Source of the DNA: DATEOR01 sp963841425
Lineage (GTDB): Bacteria > Actinomycetota > Thermoleophilia > Gaiellales > Gaiellaceae
Direction: 5' to 3'
Assembly: GCA_963841425.1 (NCBI GenBank)
Contig: CAWJCL010000002.1
Span: forward strand, 372,001 to 436,000
Length of the DNA: 64,000 nt
The notes under the pieces were generated by a model that was given only the letters and a program-made list of their open reading frames with translations, had not been told where the DNA came from and did no database searches. A program made the position numbers and the translations under genes. Position 1 is the stretch's first letter. The number at the start of each line of letters is the position of its first letter. Positions 51,317 to 61,231 of the stretch are shown here, one piece after another.

Positions 51317-52540
51317 TTGAGCTGGAAGATCGGGTCGGCGGATCTCGCCGTCGTCGGAGCCGGGATCCTCGGCCTCGCCGTGGCACGTGAAGCGATGCGG
51401 CGCTATCCGGGCATCCGCGTGGCCGTCCTCGAGAAAGAGAGATCGGTCGCCGCTCACCAGACGGGCCACAACAGCGGCGTCGTCCACGCCGGCGTCTACT
51501 ACGCCCCCGGCTCGCTCAAGGCGAAGCTCTGCGTCGAGGGAAGCCGTGCTCTCTACGCGTACTGCGAGGAGCACGGCATCCCGTACGAGCGTTGCGGCAA
51601 GGTCGTCGTCGCGACCGACGAGCACGAGATCCCTCGCCTGGAAGAGCTCTTCGGGCGCGCATCGACGAACGGCGTCCCGGGGGTGGCGCTGCTCGACGAG
51701 GAGGAATTGAGGGAGATCGAGCCGTCGGTGCGCGGCGTTCGCGCCCTCCACTCGCCGGGCACCGGGATCGTGGATTTCCGCCGAGTCGCGAGGAGCATCG
51801 CGAAGGAGATCTCGGAGAGCGGCTGTGAGGTCCACACGGACTTCCACGTGGAGCGCATCGTCCGCACGAACGCCGGCACGACGCGCCTGGAGTCACGCGA
51901 TGCCTTTCTCGAGGCCCGTTCGGTCATCACCTGTGCAGGCGTCTATTCGGACCGGCTCGCTCGGATGACCGGAGGCGAGGCTTCGCCTCGGATCGTGCCG
52001 TTCCGCGGCCGCTACTACGCGCTCGTGCCCGAAGCGTCGGACCTCGTCCGCGGCCTCGTCTACCCGGTCCCCGACCCCGCGTTCCCGTTTCTCGGGGTTC
52101 ACTTCACGAAGCAGATCTCGGGCGAGATGTGGGCCGGTCCCAACGCCGTCCTTGCCTTCGCACGCGAGGGATATCTCGCCCGTCAGATCTCTGCACGCGA
52201 CCTCTGGGACACCCTCTCCTACCGCGGCTTCCGCCGCTTCGCGAGCCGCAACTGGCGCACCGGGCTCGGGGAGCTGCGCGGAGACCTCTCGCGACGCGCG
52301 TTCGTCGCCGCCCTTCAGCGCCTGGTGCCCGGCGTGCGGCGGGAGCACCTAGCCGGGACACAGAGCGGCATTCGGGCGCAGTCACTCGACGACGACGGCA
52401 AGCTCGTCGACGACTTCCGTTTCGACTACACGGAGAACGTCGTCCACGTCCGCAACGCGCCGTCTCCGGGAGCGACGTCGAGCCTCGCAATCGCCTCGCA
52501 CATCCTGGAGGTCGCAGACGAGGCCATCCAAACGGCCTGA
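51317..52540 (+). CDS. L-2-hydroxyglutarate oxidase/dehydrogenase family flavoprotein
   Basis: 407 residues from a TTG. FAD motif DLAVVGAGILGLAVAREAMR near 10, AHQTGHNSGVVHAGVYYAPG near 45, CGKVVVATDEHEIPRLEEL near 95, VPFRGRYYALVPEASDLVRG near 225 and VHVRNAPSPGATSSLAIASH near 375. It oxidises L-2-hydroxyglutarate to 2-oxoglutarate and feeds electrons to the respiratory chain. It probably makes no direct contribution to the polysaccharide locus around it. A possible electron route is through the ETF system encoded here, which is inference. Confidence 0.88.
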   Translation: MSWKIGSADLAVVGAGILGLAVAREAMRRYPGIRVAVLEKERSVAAHQTGHNSGVVHAGVYYAPGSLKAKLCVEGSRALYAYCEEHGIPYERCGKVVVATDEHEIPRLEELFGRASTNGVPGVALLDEEELREIEPSVRGVRALHSPGTGIVDFRRVARSIAKEISESGCEVHTDFHVERIVRTNAGTTRLESRDAFLEARSVITCAGVYSDRLARMTGGEASPRIVPFRGRYYALVPEASDLVRGLVYPVPDPAFPFLGVHFTKQISGEMWAGPNAVLAFAREGYLARQISARDLWDTLSYRGFRRFASRNWRTGLGELRGDLSRRAFVAALQRLVPGVRREHLAGTQSGIRAQSLDDDGKLVDDFRFDYTENVVHVRNAPSPGATSSLAIASHILEVADEAIQTA

Positions 52541-52555
52541 GTCACGACGGTTCCT

Positions 52556-54205
52556 CTAGGTCCAGCGGCGGACTCGTTCCCGAACCGACGACGACCCGTT
52601 CTTTCCCTCGGCAGCTCCCTCGGCCCCGTTCTCGGGGTGCCCCGACAGCTGGAGAAGCGGCGATTCCTGCGCTGTCCCGTAACGGCGGTAGGGCAAGCCG
52701 TTCCTCGTTGGGGCTCCGGTCACGACGATGCCCAGCTTCGGGGTCGGCGTTGCTGCGAGCGTACGCTCCAGCTCCTCGAGGATCGTGGAACGCAGGCTCT
52801 GCAGCCGGACGACGACCAGGAGGGCGTCGACGTGCGCGCTGAGCGCGACGGCATCGCCGACGCGCAGAAGTGGCGCAGCATCGACGAGGATGAAGTCGGC
52901 GCGGGACTGGACGTCGCGGAGGATCCGCGCGATCGCTGCCTCGGCGCCGAGCTCGTCGGGATCGTGGAGGGCGTCGCCTGCGGGGAGAATCTCCAGCTTG
53001 CCGAGAGGACCTCTCCTCTCGTTCGGGTCCAGGATGTGGATCTCCTTGAGCGCATCGTCGAGCTCGGCGTCGCCAAGCTCCAGATCCGTGAGGCCCGGCT
53101 TTGCGTCGAGATCGAAAAGCTCGTGCAGGCGCGGACTGCGGAGATCCGCGTCGATCAGGACGACGCGGCGCCCGCCGCGGGCGAGGGCGAGGGCGAGATT
53201 CGCAGCAGTCGTCGACTTCCCCTCCTCGTCGACGGCGCTCGTGATCATGATGATCCGCGCGTTGTGGTGGGCGTTGGCGAAGGCGAGATTTGCCCGCAGG
53301 GTGCGGAACGCCTCCGCTTCCGGGCTCGTCGCGGCGGCGAGCATGACGAGCTTGCCCTCTTTGGCCAGGTTCTTCGGCGGCGGCGGCAAGTGACCGAGGA
53401 CCGGGATCCCGAGCACGTCGCGAACCGTGTCCGCGGAGCGCACGCGAGTGTCGAGCGCCTCGGCGAGGAATGCCGCACCGAAGGCGAGCATGATGCCGAG
53501 AACCAATGCGATACCTCCGTTCCGCACCGTGCGCGGCGCGACCTTCTCCGTCTTGTCAGCGTCCCGAACCAGAGTGGCGGACGGATCTGGGGCTGCGATT
53601 GTCGACTCAAGCTCTATCTCGTTCCCGACGAGCGTCTTGTACTGAAGCGAGGTGGTGTCCCCCGCGGCCTCGAGTTGGCTCATCGTGCGCCTCACCTCGT
53701 CCAGGCGCTCCTGGTATGGCTTGATGTCCTGCTCGGCCTTGTATTCGCTGAATGCTCTTGCGTAGGCGGTCGCGAGAATCATCGCGAGGCGCGGGTTGGC
53801 ACTCTTGACTGCAAACGTGAGGAGGTCGCTACCCACAGCCTGGGTCACCGAGGAGTTCTTCCGAAAGTCTTCGACGGTCAGGTCCGTCCCGTCCACTTCT
53901 TTCAGCGCCTGCTCCAGAACATTGGGGACCCGCGCAAGGAGCATCTGGGTCTCCGCAAAGCGTGACGGGTCCACAGATCCTTGGGGGACTCCTCCAATGA
54001 CTCCCGCGCTCGGCGGCGTGAGCAGGACGTCGGCGGACGACTCGTAGATGGGCTGCTGTCTGAGTGACAGCGAAACCGCAACGATCGGAACGAGCAGGCA
54101 CGTAGCGATGAAGACCACCTTGCGCCGCGACAGCACGTGCAGGTACTCGAGCAGGCTTGGCGATTCACCGCCGTTGCCGGATGTGTGACCTCTCGGAGTC
54201 GTCAT
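52556..54205 (-). CDS. Wzz/BY-kinase polysaccharide chain-length tyrosine kinase
   Basis: 549 residues. A Wzz domain with two membrane helices (VFIATCLLVPIVAVSLSL near 30 and GGIALVLGIMLAFGAAFLAE near 230) is fused to a BY-kinase: Walker A ITSAVDEEGKSTTAANLALA near 320, Walker A' RVVLIDADLRSPRLHELFDL near 347 and Walker B DFILVDAAPLLRVGDAVALS near 430. It controls polymer length in Wzy-dependent export. The C-terminal tail has only a YRRYG pair instead of a Tyr cluster. Convergent with the oxidase gene upstream. Confidence 0.9.
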   Translation of the reverse strand: MTTPRGHTSGNGGESPSLLEYLHVLSRRKVVFIATCLLVPIVAVSLSLRQQPIYESSADVLLTPPSAGVIGGVPQGSVDPSRFAETQMLLARVPNVLEQALKEVDGTDLTVEDFRKNSSVTQAVGSDLLTFAVKSANPRLAMILATAYARAFSEYKAEQDIKPYQERLDEVRRTMSQLEAAGDTTSLQYKTLVGNEIELESTIAAPDPSATLVRDADKTEKVAPRTVRNGGIALVLGIMLAFGAAFLAEALDTRVRSADTVRDVLGIPVLGHLPPPPKNLAKEGKLVMLAAATSPEAEAFRTLRANLAFANAHHNARIIMITSAVDEEGKSTTAANLALALARGGRRVVLIDADLRSPRLHELFDLDAKPGLTDLELGDAELDDALKEIHILDPNERRGPLGKLEILPAGDALHDPDELGAEAAIARILRDVQSRADFILVDAAPLLRVGDAVALSAHVDALLVVVRLQSLRSTILEELERTLAATPTPKLGIVVTGAPTRNGLPYRRYGTAQESPLLQLSGHPENGAEGAAEGKNGSSSVRERVRRWT

Positions 54206-54290
54206 CAGGATTGGGCGCCCAAGGCTTCGACGTCTTCAATGAGCATACGTACCCGTACGCGGATTGGAAGGCGGGCGCCAGATCTGCGCG

Positions 54291-57131
54291 TCACGATGTG
54301 ACACCCGTTAGAGCGCGCGACTCGCTTGGCACGACCAGCATCGGTTCTCGGTATGGCTCCGCGGCTCGCCGCCCCTCCTGCACCGTCCTGAGCGCAACCA
54401 GAAGCGCGGCCGGAATCCAGCCGTATCGCGAGAAGAGCACTGGCTCGCTCATCGCGAATACGGTGAACGCGACGACGGCGCTGATGAGCCCCGCCGCCGT
54501 CCGCCGTTCGCCCTCGGACAATGATGCTCCTAGCGCAGCCGTCCCGGCGCGCAGGAGGGCGACTATCGCCACCAGGATGCCGATCACGCCGAAGAGTCCC
54601 GCCTTGTACCAAGTTCCGATCACGAGGTTGTGGACGTCGTACTCGTAGCTGACCACCCCATAGGGCTTCGTGATGCTCACGAGATCCAGGCCCACGCCGA
54701 TGAAGGGATCGGCTTCGATCCTCGACAGAGCCACCTTGTATACCGCGACCCGCGAGTCGAAGGAGCCGCTGCCGGAGGTCGCCGTCGCCGCCGTGGACGG
54801 TGTCGTAACGCTCGTGATCCGCTCGAGGGGCGTCGGTGCGCCCCGCAGGCCCTGAACCGTGACCACCACAACGGCAATAGCGATGATTCCGCCGAAGACG
54901 AGCCACGAGTGCAGCGACATGCGCTGGATCGCTACCCAGACGAAGATTGCCGCACTTGCGGCGAGCAGTGCACCCACCGAGCCGGAAGAGATAAGCCCGC
55001 CGCCGATCAGGAAGACGAGTCCGATGAGCGTCATCCGGTTACGGCCAGAAAGGGACGAGCGCGTCGCAAGCATGACGGCCGGAACGAAGGCGACGGCGCA
55101 GATGCCACCGAGATCGTTCGGCTGGTTCGTAAATCCGGTGCTTCGGCCATAGGCGGGATCGGTGTTCGGTATGACATCGCCGGCCACGACTTGAAGGATC
55201 CCCGCTGCGCCTGCGAGCGCCGCCGAGACGACCCAGAGGGTAACCGCCCGCTGCACCCGCTCTTGACGGTTTAGCAGGGCCGAGGTGAGCCAGAACCAGA
55301 AGATGGTCAGGAACAAGAGCCGCGCGACGACGGCCGCCGATTTGACCGGCTCGACCGCACCGAAGGTCGAGAACAGCCCTCCAAGCGAAAAAAGCCCCAT
55401 ACCGATGATCAGGAGTGGCGGGATCCCGAGCGGGACAGGCCGGCGGGTGACCATGATCTCCGCGGCAACGAAGCAGAAGCTAAAGAGAAAGAGAACGTCC
55501 GAGTACGTCACCTGTCCGCCGGCGCGCAGAGTGAGGATGGCGACAATGAGGACACCGGCGTAGAAGAAGACCCTTCCAACCCCAAGACCATTGCCCCCTG
55601 GCTCCAGCGCCGCCGGTTCGGCGTCGTTTGCATACGTCTGCGCCGCGCGGACGAAAAGACCTCGCCTCCAGCTCCCGAATGACGCGCGTGCCAGGGCGAA
55701 GAAGAGAACCGCGGCAACGAGACCGAGGACCATCAGCGAACCAAGCAATGGCAGGCTTACGACCGCCACTCCGCTAAGAAGGGCGATGAGGACCGCGAAT
55801 CCGGACACGAAGGCGGGCGGTCCTAACGTGCGAGGATCATGGCGGAAGCGCCAGGCATCGATGCGGGTGAACAGGGTGCTGCCCGAACCGAGGACGAGCA
55901 CGATGAGCAGAATGAGGCTGACGAGCCAGGAGATCGCAAGCGCGAGTGCGACCCCGACGGCACCGTATGCCGGAAGGAGCACTGCGATCGTGGGCACGAG
56001 GAGCACCCATGACGAGATCTCCGCGATGGTCCCGAGCCCGGGGCGGCCCAGACCGTTGACGCCGTCGGTGAGCACTCGGCGGGCACTCATGAAGAGCGTC
56101 GCCAGAAGAAGGACGCGCGCGATGGGAGTCGCGCTGTCGAACTCCCCGCCGAAGAAGATCTGGACGAGCCGCCCGGTTACCAGCTCCAGGGCGCCGATGA
56201 CGAACGTCGCGAGCGCGACGCCGAGCAGGAAGTAGCGCCAAACCGCCCGGCGACGGTCAGCCAAGTTCGACTGAGAGGCGACCGCCGGATACGCGACCAT
56301 GCCGACGCTCTGAGCGACGACGCGAGGAAGATTCGTGAACGCCTGGGCGACGACGTAGTAGCCCAGCGTGATAGGCGTCAGCAAGAGTCCGACCAGAGCT
56401 TGGTCGAGACGGAGCGCGTCGATTGGCGAGACCGACCCGACGAGACTCTTGAGTCCAAACTTGAAGAGGTGTGAGCGCGTGGGCGACGGAACACCCTGGG
56501 TCTCCCCCGGCAGACGGCGGAGGGCGACCGCCAGCGCGAGGGTACCCGCGCTGAGAAGAGCCAGTGCCCACATTGCCATAAGGACGACGATGTCCGCGAC
56601 GCCGAGGATGAATGCCGCCAGCACGGCGGCCGTATAGACCAGGCTCGGAAGCACGCGGAACACGTTGAAGGGGAGGAAGCGTTCGTGCCCCTGAAGGATC
56701 GCGAGCCCGTAGTTCTGGGCGAGGATCCCGGGGACCAGGAGCAGCGAGACCAGCGCTGCGACTTTGACCCGCTGCGGATCGCCATGGGTGAAGGCAAACA
56801 GGACGCCGAATTGCACAACCGCGGTTGCGGCTACCTGCACGGCGACCGGAGCGACCAGCGATCCTACGATGGCTCTCGCGCTGCCTCTGTCCCGGGCGAT
56901 GAAATAGGTCAGTGCGGTTGGCAGGCCGCCGCTGCCGAGCAGTGTGCATACGCTCGAGACGACCACGAGAAGAGCGAAATAGCCTCGGTCGGCGGGGCCA
57001 AGGGCCCGGGCGACGAGCACGCCGCTGATAACGAGGAGGGCCTGTCCGGCCCCGGAGGCCAAGAGGGAGCCGCCCAAACGCTTCCGGGCGCCCAAGGACC
57101 GCCGCGGTCTGGGCAATTGAATGCGCGCCAT
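54291..57131 (-). CDS. Fused Wzx-type flippase and Wzy-type O-antigen polymerase/ligase
   Basis: 946 residues. The first ~430 are a MATE/MVF-type Wzx flippase (GQALLVISGVLVARALGPAD near 28, ALRLDQALVGLLLTPITLGY near 240). After a soluble linker (NDAEPAALEPGGNGLGVGR near 505) a second multi-helix half has the O-antigen ligase/polymerase pattern: STGFTNQPNDLGGICAVAFV near 680, SGSFDSRVAVYKVALSRIEA near 785, DPFIGVGLDLVS and YEYDVHNLVIGTWYKAGLFG near 840. Normally these are two genes. No frameshift or internal start is needed, so the fusion is genuine in this sequence. Confidence 0.88.
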   Translation of the reverse strand: MARIQLPRPRRSLGARKRLGGSLLASGAGQALLVISGVLVARALGPADRGYFALLVVVSSVCTLLGSGGLPTALTYFIARDRGSARAIVGSLVAPVAVQVAATAVVQFGVLFAFTHGDPQRVKVAALVSLLLVPGILAQNYGLAILQGHERFLPFNVFRVLPSLVYTAAVLAAFILGVADIVVLMAMWALALLSAGTLALAVALRRLPGETQGVPSPTRSHLFKFGLKSLVGSVSPIDALRLDQALVGLLLTPITLGYYVVAQAFTNLPRVVAQSVGMVAYPAVASQSNLADRRRAVWRYFLLGVALATFVIGALELVTGRLVQIFFGGEFDSATPIARVLLLATLFMSARRVLTDGVNGLGRPGLGTIAEISSWVLLVPTIAVLLPAYGAVGVALALAISWLVSLILLIVLVLGSGSTLFTRIDAWRFRHDPRTLGPPAFVSGFAVLIALLSGVAVVSLPLLGSLMVLGLVAAVLFFALARASFGSWRRGLFVRAAQTYANDAEPAALEPGGNGLGVGRVFFYAGVLIVAILTLRAGGQVTYSDVLFLFSFCFVAAEIMVTRRPVPLGIPPLLIIGMGLFSLGGLFSTFGAVEPVKSAAVVARLLFLTIFWFWLTSALLNRQERVQRAVTLWVVSAALAGAAGILQVVAGDVIPNTDPAYGRSTGFTNQPNDLGGICAVAFVPAVMLATRSSLSGRNRMTLIGLVFLIGGGLISSGSVGALLAASAAIFVWVAIQRMSLHSWLVFGGIIAIAVVVVTVQGLRGAPTPLERITSVTTPSTAATATSGSGSFDSRVAVYKVALSRIEADPFIGVGLDLVSITKPYGVVSYEYDVHNLVIGTWYKAGLFGVIGILVAIVALLRAGTAALGASLSEGERRTAAGLISAVVAFTVFAMSEPVLFSRYGWIPAALLVALRTVQEGRRAAEPYREPMLVVPSESRALTGVTS

Positions 57132-57431
57132 CGTTCAGGCAGAGCTGCCCACAACGGCGGGCCGCGCTCGTTGGTCCCAGCAGCTGGGCATGCGTCTCTC
57201 CCTCCTCCCGACAACCGCGCAGAAACACCGGGCCGGGCCCCTCCCGGCCAAATGGTTCATCAAAGATAGAACAGAAAGCGGCGCTGACGGGCCGTGCCAT
57301 CTTCGAACTAGCCGATCGTCTGGGTTCCGGACCGAGATCCGCGGCCTAGAATGGCTCCGGGAGAGGCAACAGCTGCGGCGCGTTCGAGGACGCCCGTCTG
57401 CATAAGCGCCCTTACGGCGCAAGGAGGCTGA
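57132..57431. promoter_or_regulatory. Divergent intergenic region upstream of the polysaccharide genes
   Basis: 300 nt between the Wzx-Wzy gene (minus) and the epimerase (plus). TTCCGG and TAGAAT (about 57334 and 57356, 16-17 nt apart) could be a plus-strand promoter. The epimerase has a good ribosome site (AAGGAGGCTGA) at 57420-57430. No copy of the structured RNA element or other clear signal was seen. Confidence 0.35.
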
Positions 57432-58529
57432 ATGGGCGTAGCGGTGATCACCGGATCGAGCGGCCTGATCGGATCTGAGGCCGCGCTTCACTTCGCCGGA
57501 ATCGGGCTGGACGTCGTCGGTGTCGACAACGACATGCGAAAGGTCTTTTTCGGCCCGGAGGCATCGACGGACTGGAACCGCGCTCGCCTCGAGCGTGAGC
57601 TCGGCTCGGCGTACGACCACCGGAGCATCGACGTCCGCGACCGCGAGAGCATCTTCGCGCTCTTCCGCGAGCTCGGCTCCGCAATCGAGCTCGTGATCCA
57701 TGCGGCCGCCCAGCCCTCACACGACTGGGCCGCCCGCGAGCCGCTCGTCGACTTCGACATCAACGCGGTCGGCACGCTGAACGTCCTCGAGGCGATCCGC
57801 CAGTTCGCGCCCGAGGCCGTGCTCATCTTCACCTCGACGAACAAGGTCTACGGCGACCGTCCGAACACGCTGCCATTGGTGGAGGAGCAGACGCGCTGGG
57901 AGATCGAATCCGGCCACACCTATGTGAACGGAATCCGCGAGGACATGTCGATCGACGCGTCACTCCACAGCGTGTTCGGCGCCTCCAAGGTGGCCGCGGA
58001 CGTGCTCGTCCAGGAATTCGGACGCTACTACGGGCTCCGCACCGCCTGCTTCCGCGGAGGGACGCTGACGGGCCCCCACCACTCCGCCGCCGAGCTCCAC
58101 GGGTTCCTCGCCTACGTCATGCGCTGCACGATGACGGGCACGGCTTACACGGTCTACGGCTACAAGGGCAAGCAGGTGCGCGACGCTATCCATAGCCACG
58201 ACCTGATCCGGGCGTTCGACGAGGTCTTCCGGGCCCCGCGGGTCGCCGAGGTCTACAACATCGGCGGCGGCCGCTTCAGCAACGCTTCGGTGCTCGAGGC
58301 GATCGAGCTCGCCCAGGAGATCGTAGGAGAAGAGCTCGAGTGGTCGTACGAGGACGAGAACCGCATCGGCGACCACATCTGGTGGATCGGCGACAACGGG
58401 CGCTTCGAGTCCCACTATCCGGGCTGGCGGCTCGAGTACGACGTGCCGCGCATCCTCGAGGAAATCCGCGACGCGAATGCCGAGCGTTGGCAGCGCGGAG
58501 ACCGCCGGCCCGCCGGGGCGAGCGCGTAA
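57432..58529 (+). CDS. NAD-dependent epimerase, CDP-paratose 2-epimerase (tyvelose) type
   Basis: 365 residues. VAVITGSSGLIGSEAALHFA at the start, VVGVDNDMRKVFFGPEAST near 33, VIHAAAQPSHDWAAREPL near 90, the catalytic region FTSTNKVYGDRPNTLPLVEE near 135, EDMSIDASLHSVFGASKVAA near 168 (family-specific) and AFDEVFRAPRVAEVYNIGGG near 260. Related enzymes epimerise CDP-paratose to CDP-tyvelose. The 3,6-dideoxy route is not present here, so the real substrate may be another NDP-sugar. Confidence 0.87.
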   Translation: MGVAVITGSSGLIGSEAALHFAGIGLDVVGVDNDMRKVFFGPEASTDWNRARLERELGSAYDHRSIDVRDRESIFALFRELGSAIELVIHAAAQPSHDWAAREPLVDFDINAVGTLNVLEAIRQFAPEAVLIFTSTNKVYGDRPNTLPLVEEQTRWEIESGHTYVNGIREDMSIDASLHSVFGASKVAADVLVQEFGRYYGLRTACFRGGTLTGPHHSAAELHGFLAYVMRCTMTGTAYTVYGYKGKQVRDAIHSHDLIRAFDEVFRAPRVAEVYNIGGGRFSNASVLEAIELAQEIVGEELEWSYEDENRIGDHIWWIGDNGRFESHYPGWRLEYDVPRILEEIRDANAERWQRGDRRPAGASA

Positions 58530-58550
58530 GCACGCGGTCCGGGTCCCGTC

Positions 58551-59777
58551 GTGAGACGCATGAGGGTCCTCATCAGCACGTCGTACTACTGGCCCGAGGA
58601 GGCGGGCAGTGCCCCGTACCTCACCGGGCTCGCGGAACACCTGGGCTCGGAGGGCCACGACGTCGTCGTCGCCACCGGCTTCGCGCACTACCCCGACTGG
58701 CGCTCCGGCGCCCACGGGAAGCTCGCTGCCACGGAGACGCAGAACGGCGTCAGGATCGTGCGCCGCTGGCACTACGTGCCCCACAGGCAGTCCGCCGCCC
58801 AGCGCGCCCTCTATGAGCTCTCGCTCCTCGGCTTCGGCGCGACGACGCTTTTTAGACGCTGGCGACCGGACGTTGTCGTCGGCACGTGCCCCTCCCTGGC
58901 CGGCGGGGTGGTCGCGGCAGCCGCGGCGCGCCGCTACAGGGTTCCGTACGGGATCGTCTTCCAGGATCTCATGGGCCGGGCGGCCGAGCAGAGCGGGGTC
59001 GCAGGTGGAGCCCGCGTCGCCGGCCTCGTGCGGGGCGGGGAGCTCAGGGTCGCGCGCGGCGCGAAGGCCGTCGGGATCATCGCCGAGGCGTTCAGGAACT
59101 ACCTGGAGGAAGGCGGCGTGCGGCCCGAAGCGATCTGGCGCCTTCGGAACTGGACGCATCGCGTCGAGCCGGATGAGCCGCGCGCGCGTACCCGTGAGCG
59201 CCATGGCTGGGGCGACGACGTCTTCGTCTGCCTGCACGGCGGGAACATGGGCCAGAAGCAGGGGCTGGACAACCTGCTCGACACCGCCGCGCTGCTCAAC
59301 GGAAATGTGCGAGTTGTCCTCGTCGGAGACGGGAACGACCGGGAGCGCCTCGAGCGGCAGGCACGGGAGCGCGGACTGGCGAACGTCGACTTCATCGGCA
59401 TGCAGAAACCAGGGACCTGGGAAGCGATGCTCGCGGCCGCCGACGTTCTGATCGTGAATCAGCGCGCTTCGCTCACGGACATGTCCCTTCCCTCGAAGCT
59501 GACCTCGTACTTCGCCGCAGGGCGGCCGGTCGTGACCGCCGCCTCGATAGAGAGTGAGACTGCAGACGAGATGGAAGCGGCCGGAGCCGGCCTCGTCGTC
59601 CCTCCTGACGACCCAGGAGCCATGCGCGACGCGATCACCGCCCTCAAGGACGACGCGGAGCGCGCCGGGCGCTGCTCCGCGAGCGCGAAGGCCTACGCCG
59701 AGAGCACGCTCTCGAGATCGGCGGCGCTCGCCGAGTACGACCGGTTCATCGCCTGCCTCATCGGCGAGGAAGCCTGA
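58551..59777 (+). CDS. Glycosyltransferase family 4 protein (WbuB-like)
   Basis: 408 residues. RVLISTSYYWPEEAGSAPYL near 5 and YELSLLGFGATTLFRRWRPD near 95 form the N-terminal donor-acceptor fold. The C-terminal GT-B half has VFVCLHGGNMGQKQGLDNLL near 223, VRVVLVGDGNDRERLERQAR near 257 and LTDMSLPSKLTSYFAAGRPV near 308 with the nucleotide-phosphate binding region. It adds a sugar to a lipid-linked polysaccharide unit in the cytosol. GTG 58551 is used; ATG 58560 is a nearby alternative. Follows the epimerase by 21 nt. Confidence 0.88.
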   Translation: MRRMRVLISTSYYWPEEAGSAPYLTGLAEHLGSEGHDVVVATGFAHYPDWRSGAHGKLAATETQNGVRIVRRWHYVPHRQSAAQRALYELSLLGFGATTLFRRWRPDVVVGTCPSLAGGVVAAAAARRYRVPYGIVFQDLMGRAAEQSGVAGGARVAGLVRGGELRVARGAKAVGIIAEAFRNYLEEGGVRPEAIWRLRNWTHRVEPDEPRARTRERHGWGDDVFVCLHGGNMGQKQGLDNLLDTAALLNGNVRVVLVGDGNDRERLERQARERGLANVDFIGMQKPGTWEAMLAAADVLIVNQRASLTDMSLPSKLTSYFAAGRPVVTAASIESETADEMEAAGAGLVVPPDDPGAMRDAITALKDDAERAGRCSASAKAYAESTLSRSAALAEYDRFIACLIGEEA

Positions 59778-59800
59778 GAGGGCGCCGCTCGCCCCCGGTA

Positions 59801-61225
59801 CTACTGTTGCCAGACGTCGACGTAGTCGACCTCGGTCTCCAGAACCGCGGGCGTGCTCGAATCACAAGCGTTCGACGAATCCCACCCACATGCCTGCATC
59901 GTCAGCGCGAGGTACATCAACTGATCGCCGGAATCGAAGAGCGGCTGCGGTGACCCTTGTTGAACTCCGTCCACGTACCAAGTCAGGTCGGTGGACGTCC
60001 ACTTCACCGCGAACGTGTGCCATGCCCCGGCCAGTTTCCCCGGCTTCGTGAAGACGCTTCTCGTCGCATCCCGGGTCCCGCAGAGATCCCCAGTATTACG
60101 GTGCTCGGTGCCGTAGAACTGCGTCGGCTCGTCGCCCTGGTACTCCATGATATCGAGCTCGAAGTTCAGGTCGGGCTCCGGACAGGCCGGCCAGTTCGGC
60201 CACGTCGCATGGGCCGAGCTGATCAACCAGAACGCCGGCCACGACCCTTTTGCGTCTGTGAATTTCATCCGCGCCTCGAAGTAGCCGAACTCCCACGCCT
60301 TCTTGACTGGATCGCCGAATGAGTACGGGCCCGTCGTGATGGATTGATCGTCGTAGTAGGGCGACGCGTTGCGAATCTTCACCGTCCCGTTGGAGACGAC
60401 GACCGCGCCGGGACGAGGATCGTCCTCCCAAAACTGCTTGGGACTCCAAGCGGAACCAAGCGAGGTTCCGTCGAAGTCGTCGCGGAAAACCTGGCGGTAG
60501 CCCTGACCCGCGATCGCAGCCGGCTCGCCGAAGGGCGGAGGCGGCGGGGGCGGCGGGGGCGGCGCATCCGTCTCGTCGTCGTCGGTCGCGCCCGCACAGC
60601 CGGGGTCGGCTGGATAGTCGATCTTGCCGTCGCCGTCGTTGTCCTGGCCGTCGGCACAGTCAGCCGCCGAAGGAGACGGGGGCGGATCCTCGGACGTCGT
60701 CGTAACGACGAGCTGGGGGTCGCGCGTGCTCTCGCGCGCGCCGAGCCCAACCCGATTGCCTCTTCCGCCCCGGAGGGAGAAGTTGACCGTCCCGTCGACG
60801 CTGATCCACGGTGTGACATCCCACTCGACCCAGCGCCCGGCCGAAAGCGCGCCCTTGTCGTCGCGCGGAGATGATGTCCTGCTCGGCCGGTTGTTCCAGT
60901 TCGTTGTCTTCTCCGACCACGAGTTCGTGGTCTCGAACACCGCCGGGCCGTTGTTCGTCCGCTTGGTGACGTACAGACGTATCGCCGCGTCCGTCACAGC
61001 CCCCGTGAGGCCGGTCACCTTGAAGCGTACGAACGTCTGGTTGACCGGAATGTCTCCGTTGGTCCGGAGGCGCTTCGACGTTCCGAACACCTTCTTCGGA
61101 AAGGCCGAGTCGACGTAGGTGTCGGCCGACGCATGGAAGTTGAAGGTTCCGGCCGCGGCCGGAGCGACGCACACGGAAACGGCAAGCGTGAGAAGTGCTG
61201 GGACGAGGGCGGCGGCTCGTGCCAT
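59801..61225 (-). CDS. Secreted GH16 hydrolase with DNRLRE domain
   Basis: 474 residues from the ATG at 61225 (an ATG at 61237 lies in the leader stem). A signal peptide (LVPALLTLAVSVCVAPAAAG) precedes a DNRLRE domain (FNFHASADTYVDSAFPKKVF), a calcium-loop motif DCADGQDNDGDGKIDYPADP near 190 and a ten-residue poly-Pro linker. The GH16 domain has FRDDFDGTSLGSAWSPKQFW and the catalytic ELDIMEYQGDEP near 365. It hydrolyses beta-glucans or similar polymers outside the cell. The 72-nt folded leader ends at its start. Confidence 0.87.
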   Translation of the reverse strand: MARAAALVPALLTLAVSVCVAPAAAGTFNFHASADTYVDSAFPKKVFGTSKRLRTNGDIPVNQTFVRFKVTGLTGAVTDAAIRLYVTKRTNNGPAVFETTNSWSEKTTNWNNRPSRTSSPRDDKGALSAGRWVEWDVTPWISVDGTVNFSLRGGRGNRVGLGARESTRDPQLVVTTTSEDPPPSPSAADCADGQDNDGDGKIDYPADPGCAGATDDDETDAPPPPPPPPPPFGEPAAIAGQGYRQVFRDDFDGTSLGSAWSPKQFWEDDPRPGAVVVSNGTVKIRNASPYYDDQSITTGPYSFGDPVKKAWEFGYFEARMKFTDAKGSWPAFWLISSAHATWPNWPACPEPDLNFELDIMEYQGDEPTQFYGTEHRNTGDLCGTRDATRSVFTKPGKLAGAWHTFAVKWTSTDLTWYVDGVQQGSPQPLFDSGDQLMYLALTMQACGWDSSNACDSSTPAVLETEVDYVDVWQQ

Positions 61226-61231
61226 CACGCA

